NCBI GenBank assembly: GCA_949987705.1
Contig: CATLJY010000267.1
Span: forward strand, 1-64,000
DNA: 64,000 nt
Source of the DNA: Thereva unica
Lineage: Eukaryota; Arthropoda; Insecta; Diptera; Therevidae
Reading direction: 5' to 3'
Part shown: piece by piece, positions 1 to 10,113 of the stretch
How the letters are laid out: the number at the start of each line of letters is the position of its first letter
Position numbering within the stretch: position 1 is the first letter of the stretch
Position numbers and translations under genes: made by a program
Notes under the pieces: model-generated
Told to the model about the DNA's origin: nothing
Seen by the model: only the letters and a program-made list of their open reading frames with translations
Databases searched by the model: none

Positions 1-339
1 TACACCTAAGCTTGGTTTTTTCATAACAAAAAATAAAGGAAAAAATTCTACCCTATCGACAGAATTATACCGACCAACAGTGTATACCGACCACCTAATA
101 TATCTAAAAACCGGAACGGTAATGGCGGCAACGGAATAATCCGATTTCATTCGTGAGGTTAAATGTGTGACCAGAAAATATACAAACAAGCACAATTAAT
201 AATGCTAATCTAACACACAAGTTGATGATAAAATGCCGATCAACTATCTAAATTCCCTAATGGAAGTGAAAAAATGCCGACTGCGAAATAACTGACCTTT
301 AAATCTTGGTGAAGTTCCTAAGATTGTTGGTCGAATAAA

Positions 340-760
340 AAGAGAGCTTTCCGAGCAGGCTAATGGTCACTCATATGAGCCAAATGCCCGGCTAGCCGGA
401 GCTTACCCGCCATTTTCTTCAAAATATCTAGATCGCGATAGCGCTCGTAGAGCTCATCATTGTAAAGTCGCCGGAATCCACCTTCCTCACATAAGGGGCC
501 AACAATATTCCGAAGTATTTTCCTCTCGAGCACGACTAAGAGGTTTGAGTGCTTTTTGCTAAGCACCGACCTTTCAGATGCATATGTAAGAACCGGTAAA
601 GACATCTTGTTATTCAGTAAAAGTTTCGACATTGTGGTTAGATGCTTGGATTTAAAGAGCTTTGATAGACTATAATAGACTTTGTTGGCTTTTAGCAGTG
701 GTGCGCGTACACTTAGGCTAAAGCGATACGCCCACTGCGATGCCACAGTGATCCCACTTT
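340..760 (-). pseudogene. LINE reverse-transcriptase C-terminal fragment
   Basis: An open frame at 360-746 (minus strand) encodes a basic segment with the LKANKVYYSLSKLFKSKH and VLTYASERSVLSKKHSN blocks. A clearly related and better preserved segment is at 36184-36708 in this window. Blocks like these follow the palm of RTE-type non-LTR reverse transcriptases. No catalytic YADD motif or start is present, so this is a 3' remnant of a retrotransposon, not a host gene. The shared stretch near both left edges (an ACTCATATGAG sequence) suggests both are 3' ends of one family. Confidence in the LINE origin is good; the clade is less sure. Confidence 0.6.
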
Positions 761-1524
761 AAACCGTATGTTAAAGTTCCATTCCTTCGCTAAACCATCT
801 CGAGGAAAAGATTAATCATCTGAGTTGCGGGATCCCAATCTTCGAGATTTCCGCAAGCGTGCTTAGAAATTACTCACCAAAAACGGTTAGTCTCCTTCTG
901 CTGAGGCTGGAAGCGTTTTTTCTCGTCCGTTTCAAGACAAAAGCCGGTCGCATGCGTCCCTATCAGACAATGTCCGGTCGGCGCTATCACTATGGCTGAG
1001 AGGTCTTGTCTCCCAAGGCCCCGTAGTGTAATGGTCCGCCTGAGCTCATAAGAGGGCCAGGTTAATTTGGCCAAGGTCCCTCAAATGCTTCTTCGCTTGT
1101 TGCCTCAGAGTTTGAAAGTGCCCCAAGGCATGTCCAAAATCTAGTAATAACAAGTCTTTCATCTTCATACAAAATTTTCACCCGGTTGGTTGTGTGCGTG
1201 CATATATGTGACGCGATCCGAGAAAAGGGACTTACTGTCCAAAAAATCGATTTTCGGATTATGAGTGATTCTTAAGGTTTTGAATCTCCTCTTTAATTCT
1301 GTGCAATCAGAATTAATTTACTCCAATTACTTTCTGAGCAATAAATATTTACAAATGTGTCTTCAAAAGTTTTTAAAGTGGCAGCCCAGCGTTTTCGCTC
1401 TCCTCCGTTTTTCTTTCAATCGCTTCTCCTGTAAAGTTTTCTTTTTGGATAGTAGCTCCCTTTTCTCGGATCTGAGCAAAACTCAACGCATACTTCGTGA
1501 ATTCAGCGAGACAAAGCCAGATTC
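761..1524. other. Intergenic, nothing recognised
   Basis: Short frames at 874-1074 and 1265-1543 show no recognisable domain and no homologue elsewhere in the window. No tRNA or conserved gene is seen. Confidence 0.4.
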
Positions 1525-1803
1525 TCATTGCACCATGACGTGACAAATGACATTACGGACTAGTAGTACAAAGGGTGACTCCTAAGCTTAGCACTGCCAC
1601 ATAAAAAAAAAAGAGTTCAAACGCAAGGTTCATCGCCACTTTCTGCAACACCCCCTTGACTCCCTCTAACCTATTATGTCCTTCTCGCTATCTTTCGAGC
1701 TAAGCTTACTACTGGACATTGCACCATGCCTTAACCGACATGACGTACTAGTAGTACAAAGGGTGACACCTGAGCTTAGACTATCACATAAAAAAAAAAA
1801 AAT
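1525..1803. repeat. Imperfect tandem duplication, about 193-bp period
   Basis: A block beginning CATTGCACCATG and containing ACTAGTAGTACAAAGGGTGA, then a CACATAAAAAAAA run, occurs at about 1525-1612 and again at about 1718-1802. A weaker third echo (CATTGCAGTG, later CACATAAAAA) lies near 1920-2000. The copies are diverged, so the duplication is old. Confidence 0.6.
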
Positions 1804-2236
1804 CGCGATAGTAATGGTTGGGAGTAAGTGAAATAAAAAAATATCACGGCTTGGTTGTGGCAGTCCCTTCCTTCACTTTTGACTCTCTTCACTATCTTCC
1901 GAATAAAGCTGCTGCTCAACATTGCAGTGTATACGAAAAAAATAGAACGTCGAGAGTATAAAGAGCATTTCTTAAGCCTCTAATCTTTCACATAAAAATG
2001 ATGCACTTGAGATCACTGTCCAAATTTCAATACTAAAAAGTAATCACAGGGGCAATTTAACATTGAGCACTGTTTCGGAAAAGGCGGTGCTGTGTAAATT
2101 TCAGTGAAAAAATAATCGCGGAAGCCACTGGTACGGAAAGCATCGGTACCGTGCTGTCATGGATATGTTCTGATCGATCTTAATTCTGCGTTTCTCTTTG
2201 AAAGTATACCGAACAGTGTCTTGTCATCCGCTACGA
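1804..2236. other. Flank of the Polinton, nothing recognised
   Basis: AT-rich sequence without a supported gene. It ends at the six bases TTTATA (2237-2242) that form the left target-site duplicate of the Polinton. Confidence 0.4.
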
Positions 2237-2242
2237 TTTATA

Positions 2243-2885
2243 AGTAGTAGAGCTATGTCACTCCGGGGCCACCTAGGAGGTGGCTTCGTAGTGACATAGG
2301 ATTTGGGGGGGTCTGAAAGCTCTTTATGTACGTGTACGAGGTGTTTTAGGTTTGTGTCTTGGATAAGGTGGCTTAGAGTTGGTGTGTGGAGATGGGTGAA
2401 AGCTCTTTATGTGCGTGTATGAGGTGTTTTAGGTTTGTGTCTTGGATAAGGTGACTTGAAAGCTCTTGATGTGGGTGTATGAGGTATTTTTTGGTGTGAG
2501 TCATGGATAAGGTGGCTTACAGTTGGTGGTTGGAGATGGGTGAAAGTTCTGGTCTTGGATGTGGTGTAGAACCGGCATGGGATTTGGGGGTGTGACTGAA
2601 AGCTCTGGATGTAAGTTTGTGTCTTGGATGGGGTGGCCCAGAGCAGGCATGGGATTTGAAGGTGGTGCAGAACGGGCATGGAATTTGACCCAGAGCAGGA
2701 ATTGAAGGTGGCGCAGAAATGTCTTGGGATATGGCCCAGAGCTGGCATGGGATTTGGGGATGTGACTTAAGGCTCTGGATGTATCTTTGCGTGGTCCAGA
2801 ACCGGCATGGGGTGGGAAGTTGGTGCGAGATGTGAGCGCCAGCTGTGAGAAGCTAGTTGAACTAAGAATTAAAGAAGCTCTTGGG
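2243..2885 (+). repeat. Polinton left terminal inverted repeat
   Basis: About 643 bp matches the reverse complement of 16736-17377 with few differences. Its inner part is made of imperfect repeats built around CCATGCC..CTCTGGGCCA and around CACCTTATCCAAGACACAAA. The match stops just after an AAGAAGCTCTTG segment. A 113-residue frame (2407-2748, minus) exists identically in both repeats; it is low complexity and not believed to be a gene. Confidence 0.95.
2253..2299 (+). repeat. Hairpin-forming palindrome inside left Polinton terminus
   Basis: CTATGTCACT at 2253-2262 pairs with AGTGACATAG at 2290-2299, and GCCACCT at 2268-2274 pairs with AGGTGGC at 2278-2284, leaving a three-base loop and a small internal bulge. 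It begins only 10 bp from the element end. The mirror copy is at 17321-17367. A role in replication or integrase binding is inference. Confidence 0.85.
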
Positions 2886-3544
2886 GAACCTTTGGATAAA
2901 TTTCTCTGTGAGTGGAATTAAACTAAGCTGTGTGTGGGGGATTGAGAGCTTTGGTTTCGAGATGTTTTCTGTAGTATTAATTCTGGTGCTTTGGAATGAG
3001 CTTTGATTCTGGAGCAAAAATATACATATAATTCAGTGAAGAACTGGACTTTCAAGTAACACTAAGAATTAAATTAAGCTTTAGCTGAGATGGCTATATA
3101 TTATTCTCTCACAGTTCTCATTATATACCCTAAATCTAGAAACATGATTGAACTTGTCCATGAGTCCGCAGCACATAGATGCACCTGTCTAAACAACTTT
3201 GGGGTGGAAGTTTTCATGATGCACCTGTGTAAACAACTTTTGGGGCCTAGGAATTCGCTACGTCAGCAGTTTTTGCACCTGCGTGAGAAAGCTATAGACC
3301 GGAAGTTGGTAAATTGAATTCCATGCACCTGTGTAAACAACTTTTGAGGGAAGGGGTAGGGATTTGCCTGTCTGTGACTATGGTGATGCAATTCCATCTA
3401 AGACAGCCGGATACCGGAAGTTGGTAAATTTTGTACTTGTCCATGAGTTCCATGCACCTATGTAAACAACACTTAGGGTCAGGAATTTGCTACATAGGCA
3501 GATTTGCATGATCGAACTTGTTCATGTTGTGCAATTGCGGGTAT
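2886..3544 (+). promoter_or_regulatory. Polinton upstream region with four ATGCACCTGTGTAAAC repeats
   Basis: No gene is supported. A motif close to ATGCACCTGTGTAAACAACT followed by a G-rich stretch and a GGAATTTGCTAC-like tail occurs at about 3178, 3220, 3323 and 3455. A second motif, CCGGAAGTTGGTAAATT, occurs at about 3300 and 3414. They sit between the inverted repeat and the polymerase promoter, so a regulatory or origin role is plausible, but that is inference. Confidence 0.6.
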
Positions 3545-3552
3545 TATAAAAG
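3545..3552 (+). promoter_or_regulatory. TATA box of the polymerase gene
   Basis: TATAAAAG lies 178 bp before the polymerase ATG, with an initiator-like CACAGTTTAC about 30 bp downstream. No in-frame ATG intervenes in a better context. Confidence 0.5.
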
Positions 3553-3729
3553 AAGCAGTAGCAGTAGTATTTTCACAGTTTACAACGAGCATCCCGCGAG
3601 TTAACTAGTAAAGTGTTATTAATTACGACTCCTGCTAATACTGGTGATTTTAACAGTGAGCATCCAACCAATTTAACAAGTGCTAAGTGAAAAGTTTTGT
3701 TTTTGTTATTAATTATTATAACTTTTAAA

Positions 3730-6700
3730 ATGGATACACGCAGTATAATGAGTGGACTAAAAAAGCAAGCAGCAGATTGCTTAAGGGACAGAGACGCTGC
3801 GCAAAGTGTTATTATTACAAAGGTGTGTGGTTTATTCATTAAAAAAATAAAAGCAGCATGCAGGGCCGAAAAGCAGATTGGGACCAAACAACACTATCAA
3901 AATTGTATTGCGCAACTAAGAGGTTTACAAGTATTGTTGAAAGCTGGCAGCAGCCACCATGGAGCAGGTGTGCAGGAAGGAGGAAGAAGTGAAAAAAGAA
4001 GTGCTCGTGTACGCTGGGAAGAGCTGCATAATGCGTTTGCATCACGAATCAGGACAGGCGTCATCATTAATATAAAGCACATCGAAGTGAAGCAATTTTT
4101 AAAGGATGGTTATGCTTTGTTTGAGCGGCGCGTTAAGAACATCTTAAAGAAGCATAATTTCATCAAGGCGTCAACGACTTTAAGCTGCGAGTATGTTAAG
4201 CATGGTGTCAATGATGGTGATATTATAAGCGACATAAAATACTTTCACACCAAAACTACGCCCATTGGGAGCACCGATCATCTGGAACAGTGGTTTTTGA
4301 AAAACGTGCAGGATGATCTATTGACCCAGGTTGAGGAGTTCCAAGAGAAAGATAGCGGCTGGGCCTTACATACCATAGTGAACTTAATGGTGCACATAAA
4401 CAAATACGAGCCATTAAGAGGATCGTCATTTATAAAATTGCCGCAAAGCATCGCAGCAAAGCAGGCATGCGTAAATGTGAGGAATAATGACAATGCATGT
4501 TTTGCGTGGGCAGTGGTCTCTGCTTTGTATCCAGTAGAGCACGGGGATCATGCTTATAGAACATCAAAGTACCCGCACTACAACAATGTGCTAAACTTGA
4601 GCGGTATCACTCTTCCAGTTACACTGAGTCAAATAAAAATATTTGAAGCAAACAATGGATTATCGATTAATGTTTTCATACTGGAAAAGGAAAAGACAAA
4701 TGAATACACGACTGTTCCAGCTTACTTAACGAAGAAGAAATTGGATAAACACATCAACCTGCTAATGATAAAGTCAGATTATGACTGCAGTGAGGATGGT
4801 GATGATAGTGATGGTGATAGTGATATTGTTTATCATTTCTGCTGGATTAAAGACTTATCACGTTTGGTGTGTAGCCAGGTTTCTAAAAATAAACATAAAA
4901 AATATATCTGCGATAGATGTTTATTTTATTTTTATACTGAAGAAATGCTCGCAGCGCATGTGTCTGAGTGTGAAAAGGTGAATGACTGTAAAGTTGCTTT
5001 TCACAAGGAGAAATTTATCACTTTTAAAAATTATAATTACAAGAATCCGGTACCATTTACAGTATATGCAGATTTGGAGTCGGTATTGATACCTGTTACC
5101 GATGGTGGTAGTAATGGTGATAAAACGAGAAAAATTCAAGAACATGAAGTTCATAGTATTGGATTATATTTTCACTGCTACTACGATGACTCTTTATCAT
5201 TTTACCGATCAAATCGTGGAAAAACGTGTCTTCAGTGGTTTACATTGCAGCTGCAGGAGATCGCAAATATAGCCGAAGAGCAAATAAAGGATATAAAACC
5301 ACTAGCACCGTTATCAGCGCAGGAAAAGTGCATTCAATTAAACCAACCATGCTGCCATATATGCGAGAAACCCTTTGCGCTTGGTGAAACCAGAGTGAGG
5401 GATCATTGCCACCTCACAGGCAAATATCGTGGACCAGCACACAACAGCTGCAACATCAATTATAATGATTGTCGCAACATCCCAGTCATTTTCCACAATT
5501 TATCAGGATATGATGCGCATTTCATAATCAAGGATGTAGCACTAACCATACCAGGAAAAGTGGATCTTTTACCGTTGAACAAAGAGCGGTACATTTCATT
5601 TACCAAACACATTGAAAATAGCTCCATCAAGCTGAGATTCATCGACTCTTATAGATTTATGGATGAATCTTTGGATAAACTAGCCGGACTGCTGCCTAAG
5701 GAAAAATTAAAAATAACAAAAGCTCAATGGCAAGATCTGGATGATGAAAGCTTCAACCTTCTCACGCGCAAAGGAGTTTTTCCATATGACTTCATCGATG
5801 GCTGGGATAAATTGGAGTGTAATAGTTTACCTAGCGTGGAGCATTTTTATAATAAAATGATTGATGAGCCGATAACTGAAAAAGATTATGAACATGCGCA
5901 AAAAGTGTGGGAAAAATTTAACATTAAAAGCCTGGGAGAGTATTCAGATTTGTATTTAAAAACAGATGTTCTTCTGCTGGCGGATATTTTTACAAATTTT
6001 AGAGCTATGGGACTGGAGACTTACAAACTTGACCCTGCACACGTCTTCACACTACCTGGATATACATGGGTAGCGATGCTGTATTACACGGGAGTGCGCC
6101 TAGAAAGGATTATGGATGTTGACATTCTTTTATTTATTGAAAAATCTTGCCGAGGTGGAATTAGCCAATGCTGCTGCAGATATAGTGAAGCCAACAATAA
6201 ATATATGAAAAACTTTAAACCGGATGAAGAAACTAAATATCTGATGTACTATGACGTGAATAATTTATATGGATGGGCCATGTCGCAATCACTTCCAACC
6301 GGAAACTTTAAATGGATTGATAATGTTGATGTTATGAGTGTTGATGATAATTCACCGATCGGCTATATGTTGGAGGTAGATCTTGAATACCCGCAGGAGC
6401 TGCATAATTTGCATAAAGATTTTCCATTTTGCCCCACTCATTCAGCACCACCAGGATCAAAACAAGGCAAACTTTTAACCACTTTACACACCAAAGAAAA
6501 ATATGTTATACATTACCGCAACCTAAAACAATGTTTATCACATGGACTAATACTCAAGAAAATTCACCGCATTCTGCAGTTCGATCAATCACCATGGCTT
6601 AAACCATATGTGGACTTAAATACAGATAAAAGGAAACAAGCCAAAAATGCCTACGAGAAGAACCAATATAAGAAAATAATTAATGCTGTTTTCGGAAAAA

Positions 6701-7494
6701 CTATGGAAAATGTGCGAAAATATTCAAACATAAAACTATGTACAAAGTGGGAGGGGCGGTATGGCGCTAGAAACCTCATTGCAGCACCGAATTTCCATAG
6801 TCGCGCAATTTTCAATGAAAATTTAGTAGCAGTTGAATTACGAAAGCTGGTAGTTAAATTCGATAAACCATTATACATTGGTATGGCGATTCTCGATATT
6901 TCTAAAATAGCACTGTACGAATTCCATTATGACTTTATGCTAAAAGAGTTGGATGCTGATAAATGCAAAATAATGTACATGGATACGGATTCATTAGTAT
7001 ATGAAATAAAAAATGTTGACATATACAATATTATGAAGAAAAACATAGATAAATTTGATACTAGTGATTATCCTATGACCAACCAGTTTAATATGCCGCA
7101 AGCAAATAAAAAAGTTCCTGGATTGATGAAAGATGAATTAAATGGCCGAATAATGACATTGTTTGTAGGCTTAAGGTCTAAAATGTACTCCCTTGAAATA
7201 GATGGTGTTGATGAAGTGAAGAAAGCAAAAGGGGTAAAGAAGAACGTTGTGACGAAAACTTTGCAGATTAGCGACTATATTGAATGTTTGCAAAATTCAA
7301 AAAGCAAGATAGCTGAGCAAAAAAGCATTCGTTCATATAGTCATAAAGTGTACACTTTAAACCAAGCAAAGATCGCTTTAAACCCACAGGATGATAAACG
7401 CTGCATTATGGACAACGGGATCGACACTCTACCATGGGGACATTTTTCAGTGCAGCAGCAGCAGCAGCAGCAAGAAGACATGGATGTAGAATAA
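3730..7494 (+). CDS. polB: Protein-primed family B DNA polymerase of the Polinton
   Basis: Replicative polymerase of the element, 1254 residues from the ATG at 3730. A more upstream frame start at 3697 is possible but lacks support. Order of visible parts: an N-terminal region with a CFAWAVVSALYP block (~257), a C2H2-like finger CDRC..H..C (~394-413), exonuclease motif ADLES (~447), a CCHIC...DHCHLTGKYRG zinc/HNH-like module as in endonuclease VII relatives (~538-565), polymerase motif NNLYGWAMS (~843), the KxxxNxxFG block (~980), catalytic YMDTDS (~1083) and a C-terminal glutamine run. All key residues are present and there is no break, so it could be functional. It is convergent with the 158-residue gene; overlapping AATAAA-type signals lie between them. 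Confidence 0.95.
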   Translation: MDTRSIMSGLKKQAADCLRDRDAAQSVIITKVCGLFIKKIKAACRAEKQIGTKQHYQNCIAQLRGLQVLLKAGSSHHGAGVQEGGRSEKRSARVRWEELHNAFASRIRTGVIINIKHIEVKQFLKDGYALFERRVKNILKKHNFIKASTTLSCEYVKHGVNDGDIISDIKYFHTKTTPIGSTDHLEQWFLKNVQDDLLTQVEEFQEKDSGWALHTIVNLMVHINKYEPLRGSSFIKLPQSIAAKQACVNVRNNDNACFAWAVVSALYPVEHGDHAYRTSKYPHYNNVLNLSGITLPVTLSQIKIFEANNGLSINVFILEKEKTNEYTTVPAYLTKKKLDKHINLLMIKSDYDCSEDGDDSDGDSDIVYHFCWIKDLSRLVCSQVSKNKHKKYICDRCLFYFYTEEMLAAHVSECEKVNDCKVAFHKEKFITFKNYNYKNPVPFTVYADLESVLIPVTDGGSNGDKTRKIQEHEVHSIGLYFHCYYDDSLSFYRSNRGKTCLQWFTLQLQEIANIAEEQIKDIKPLAPLSAQEKCIQLNQPCCHICEKPFALGETRVRDHCHLTGKYRGPAHNSCNINYNDCRNIPVIFHNLSGYDAHFIIKDVALTIPGKVDLLPLNKERYISFTKHIENSSIKLRFIDSYRFMDESLDKLAGLLPKEKLKITKAQWQDLDDESFNLLTRKGVFPYDFIDGWDKLECNSLPSVEHFYNKMIDEPITEKDYEHAQKVWEKFNIKSLGEYSDLYLKTDVLLLADIFTNFRAMGLETYKLDPAHVFTLPGYTWVAMLYYTGVRLERIMDVDILLFIEKSCRGGISQCCCRYSEANNKYMKNFKPDEETKYLMYYDVNNLYGWAMSQSLPTGNFKWIDNVDVMSVDDNSPIGYMLEVDLEYPQELHNLHKDFPFCPTHSAPPGSKQGKLLTTLHTKEKYVIHYRNLKQCLSHGLILKKIHRILQFDQSPWLKPYVDLNTDKRKQAKNAYEKNQYKKIINAVFGKTMENVRKYSNIKLCTKWEGRYGARNLIAAPNFHSRAIFNENLVAVELRKLVVKFDKPLYIGMAILDISKIALYEFHYDFMLKELDADKCKIMYMDTDSLVYEIKNVDIYNIMKKNIDKFDTSDYPMTNQFNMPQANKKVPGLMKDELNGRIMTLFVGLRSKMYSLEIDGVDEVKKAKGVKKNVVTKTLQISDYIECLQNSKSKIAEQKSIRSYSHKVYTLNQAKIALNPQDDKRCIMDNGIDTLPWGHFSVQQQQQQQEDMDVE

Positions 7495-7549
7495 AATTCA
7501 CACAAGTGCAATATGTAAATAGTATGAATAAAAGAATAATTATAACTTT

Positions 7550-8026
7550 TTATAAAAAATTTGTTTTATTTAAAAATTCCCTTATTACAAAAACATTTTT
7601 CAGAGCACATCGGCCTTCGTGTATTATGCAGGATAAGAAGCCATTTGTTGTTGTTGTTGTTGTTGATAGTTTGGGGCATCCCTCCTCTTCTACATCATAT
7701 ATGGTTAGCTCCTCTCCAAATAATTCCTGAATCCATTGTTTCTTTTTAGCTCCTTTAACATAGATTATTTTATCATGCAGCAGATCTCCAACTGAATATA
7801 GTGTGCGGTAGGGAATGTATCCATCACCCCATCTGAATCCATGATGATTGCGTCTGAGCCACTCAACTTGTTTCTTTTCAGATCGAGTTAGTTGTTTATG
7901 TGCAAATGGTGGTTGGAATATGTAGTGCTGCATTTGATTTTCACAATTTAAAAGGGCCAATTCTTTGAAAATAAACTGGTTGTTTTGTAATTTGAATCCT
8001 TGAATGTCGATGATAATGGCATCCAT
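7550..8026 (-). CDS. Uncharacterised Polinton protein, 158 aa
   Basis: The frame opens further upstream only with a TTG codon; the first ATG is at 8026, one base after the capsid stop (TGA-A-ATG), so a coupled start is likely. The protein starts MDAIIIDIQGF and has a WLRRNHHGFRW block in the middle. I recognise it only as a type of frame that travels with insect Polinton capsid genes. The acidic start followed by a hydrophobic strand is loosely like an RNase H or exonuclease fold, but that is a guess. No signal peptide or membrane segment. It ends 55 bp from the polymerase stop, convergently. Confidence 0.7.
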   Translation of the reverse strand: MDAIIIDIQGFKLQNNQFIFKELALLNCENQMQHYIFQPPFAHKQLTRSEKKQVEWLRRNHHGFRWGDGYIPYRTLYSVGDLLHDKIIYVKGAKKKQWIQELFGEELTIYDVEEEGCPKLSTTTTTTNGFLSCIIHEGRCALKNVFVIREFLNKTNFL

Positions 8027-8027
8027 T

Positions 8028-9227
8028 TCAAGCAATTTTCCTGACTTCGTTGGTTAGAGGTGTATATTCCACTATTCGGTCATGTAGCAATAAACAGTAT
8101 GCTGTTGTGTTAGTGGGAACGTTTTCCGATGTTTTGAATTCCAACCTTATATCCACAGGACCTGTTTTAATGGTTTCGTTTTGCCGAGAGCAATCAATGA
8201 CTACGATCGGAGCATCACGCATAAACTCTTCCCTTGAGAGTAGTGGCTGCAACTGGCGTCCATAGTATGAAGTTTGGAATTTTATATACATATCATATAG
8301 GAGAGCGTATTTATGAGCATCAAATTTCAAGTTCAGGTCATCATATGGGTATGATTCCGAATTCAAGTGCACTTTAACATCTGTCAGCTTGCAGTGGTCA
8401 AACTTACTGACATCCTTTGTTTTATCATTTTTACGATTTGTTTGGAGAGCTAGTATGACATATCGGGGCTTTTCCATCTGCGATGACGTTTTGACAGACC
8501 ACGTGTGATGAGTCGTTGCTGGTAGCGTGGGGTACTCGTATATGTCCCAGCTCCTAAATGGCATTTGTATTTCACGACCGCTTTCAATGATTTTATATAA
8601 AGCAATTTTCTCATGATCGGCCACATTAACATGGGGAATGCGCCACTGAAGTTTCGAGATTGAGATGTTTACATCATCTGTCGGTGATATGACCGCATCT
8701 TCATCCATCCTGCTTCGTATTAATATGAGTTCATGTTTAGCGTTGGCAATAATTTTATTGTAATCTTCAGCAAAGCCCAGCAATGTTTTTAGAGGGATGC
8801 AGAAATTGAAGAATCCGTGGGGGGATGTAATTGATTTATCTGGCGACCAACTAGCGTTGTATAACATGCGACTCTCATTTGGGTTTAATGATATGTAATT
8901 TTTTAGTGTTGTTGCTATTCCAAGATTTCGAGTTCTATCAATTTCTACACCATTGATTTCATAGCGAATTTCCTCAAAGAGAAACGCTATAGCATTATTT
9001 ACTAGCCCTGCAGTGCTGGATATTGTTCCGTCAGGTTTAGTTACTGTTCCCTCAATGTATATGAAACTTTCAGCTGGGAGGATATACAGGTCTTGGTTTT
9101 GCACCGAAATGCGGGTTTCATCACTGTTTTTAAATGAAGAGGTGAACGATGAGTAAGTGTGGTAGTCAATTTTTGTTATGCTATTGTCATGGCTCGTGCC
9201 TTCAGTAATATCCAAGATGTTGTTCAT
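8028..9227 (-). CDS. Polinton major capsid protein, double jelly-roll type
   Basis: 399 residues from an ATG that overlaps the stop of the preceding small frame (ATGA). Length, position next to the minor capsid gene and protease, and blocks such as IEGTVTKPDG, FLFEEIRYEINGVEID and ISKLQWRIPHV fit the major capsid protein that Polintons share with double jelly-roll viruses. There are no catalytic motifs to check, so the call rests on family resemblance and gene order. The frame is open throughout. Its stop is followed one base later by the next ATG, so capsid, small frames and the 158-residue gene look co-transcribed. Confidence 0.88.
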   Translation of the reverse strand: MNNILDITEGTSHDNSITKIDYHTYSSFTSSFKNSDETRISVQNQDLYILPAESFIYIEGTVTKPDGTISSTAGLVNNAIAFLFEEIRYEINGVEIDRTRNLGIATTLKNYISLNPNESRMLYNASWSPDKSITSPHGFFNFCIPLKTLLGFAEDYNKIIANAKHELILIRSRMDEDAVISPTDDVNISISKLQWRIPHVNVADHEKIALYKIIESGREIQMPFRSWDIYEYPTLPATTHHTWSVKTSSQMEKPRYVILALQTNRKNDKTKDVSKFDHCKLTDVKVHLNSESYPYDDLNLKFDAHKYALLYDMYIKFQTSYYGRQLQPLLSREEFMRDAPIVVIDCSRQNETIKTGPVDIRLEFKTSENVPTNTTAYCLLLHDRIVEYTPLTNEVRKIA

Positions 9228-9337
9228 TGCTTCAAATTTAGTCCTATTGATTTTAGAAATTGTATATTATCAGCTCTCAGTTGACGTCTTGTTCGCTTCA
9301 AGGTTGTCGGTTGACTAATGTTTTCCGTGAAGTTCAT
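9224..9337 (-). CDS. 37-residue frame between minor and major capsid genes
   Basis: ATG at 9337 to TGA at 9226-9224; the stop overlaps the major capsid start as ATGA. The peptide is basic in the middle (TLKRTRRQLR) and ends with an NIQFLKSIGL motif. Such a short basic peptide with a conserved-looking tail could be a virion core peptide or a spacer of a longer protein. The exact four-base overlap with the next gene argues that it is translated. Function is unknown. Confidence 0.55.
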   Translation of the reverse strand: MNFTENISQPTTLKRTRRQLRADNIQFLKSIGLNLKQ

Positions 9338-9350
9338 CCTGTTTATATGC

Positions 9351-10067
9351 TTATTGCTGCTGTTGCTGCCGTAGACTATCATTCTGTGGCTTTAAATGTA
9401 GTCTGATAGTTATCGTTTCACCTCGAAAATTTATTAAATCTCCATCCTGATCAACTAACTTTAGTGTGAGCGAACTAACACGTTTGACGTTCACCGGTAA
9501 ATAGATCACATTCGCTGGAACCTCTACTATTTTATAGCCTGGCCCCACGGTTGGGGCAAATTCATGCAGCATATGCACCTGTTTATTGTTGATATATGAG
9601 CCTGATATGATGTTACATTCAACCCTTATAGTATTAACTTTTATAATATTGACGGGTAGATCTGATGTATGTAATATATTTGCTTCCAGTACACGTTTCC
9701 CAAATCCCAACAGCAGCGCGATAGATCGCTCTTTATCAAAATGTATAACTTCAGTAGCTTTTATTTCACTCTTCAAGGTATTATTGTTTGCCCTTATTAA
9801 GACTGTTGCCTTGCTGCTGCTGCTGCTCTTATTTAAGCTTTGCTGTACTGAAGCTGCTATGTCATCAATCTCGTATGATCCCACAGGTATTTCGATACAC
9901 GCATCTCCCACATGCATTAAGTTGTTGCTGTCATCAATATTCGGTATAGAATTGTATGTTTGAAAGTCAATTAATCCGCAAACGTAGTCTCCAGCTAATT
10001 CCAATGGGGGAAAGTATTCAGCGGTGAGAACCGATGCATTGCCAGTAAGAGAGAGTGTTATCGACAT
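9351..10067 (-). CDS. Polinton minor capsid (penton, single jelly-roll) protein
   Basis: 238 residues from the ATG at 10067, ending in a glutamine run. The N-terminal blocks AEYFPPLELAGDYVCGL and IDFQTYNSIPNI are characteristic of the minor capsid protein of arthropod Polintons; the family is predicted to form the penton. It lies just upstream of the major capsid gene on the same strand with one small frame between. The frame is open. Function is from family knowledge, not from visible catalytic residues. Confidence 0.85.
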   Translation of the reverse strand: MSITLSLTGNASVLTAEYFPPLELAGDYVCGLIDFQTYNSIPNIDDSNNLMHVGDACIEIPVGSYEIDDIAASVQQSLNKSSSSSKATVLIRANNNTLKSEIKATEVIHFDKERSIALLLGFGKRVLEANILHTSDLPVNIIKVNTIRVECNIISGSYINNKQVHMLHEFAPTVGPGYKIVEVPANVIYLPVNVKRVSSLTLKLVDQDGDLINFRGETITIRLHLKPQNDSLRQQQQQ

Positions 10068-10113
10068 GGCTACTTGTTATGAAATGTCTATGTTTGCACT
10101 TGAAGGCCTTTAT

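Noticed and set aside
1017..1075. tRNA-like TAGTGTAATGG (A-box-like) stretch
   Set aside because: No matching B box or acceptor stem; not a tRNA gene.
2407..2748. 113-residue frame present identically in both Polinton inverted repeats (also 16872-17213)
   Set aside because: Low-complexity product of internal repeats; identity between copies follows from the inverted repeat itself.
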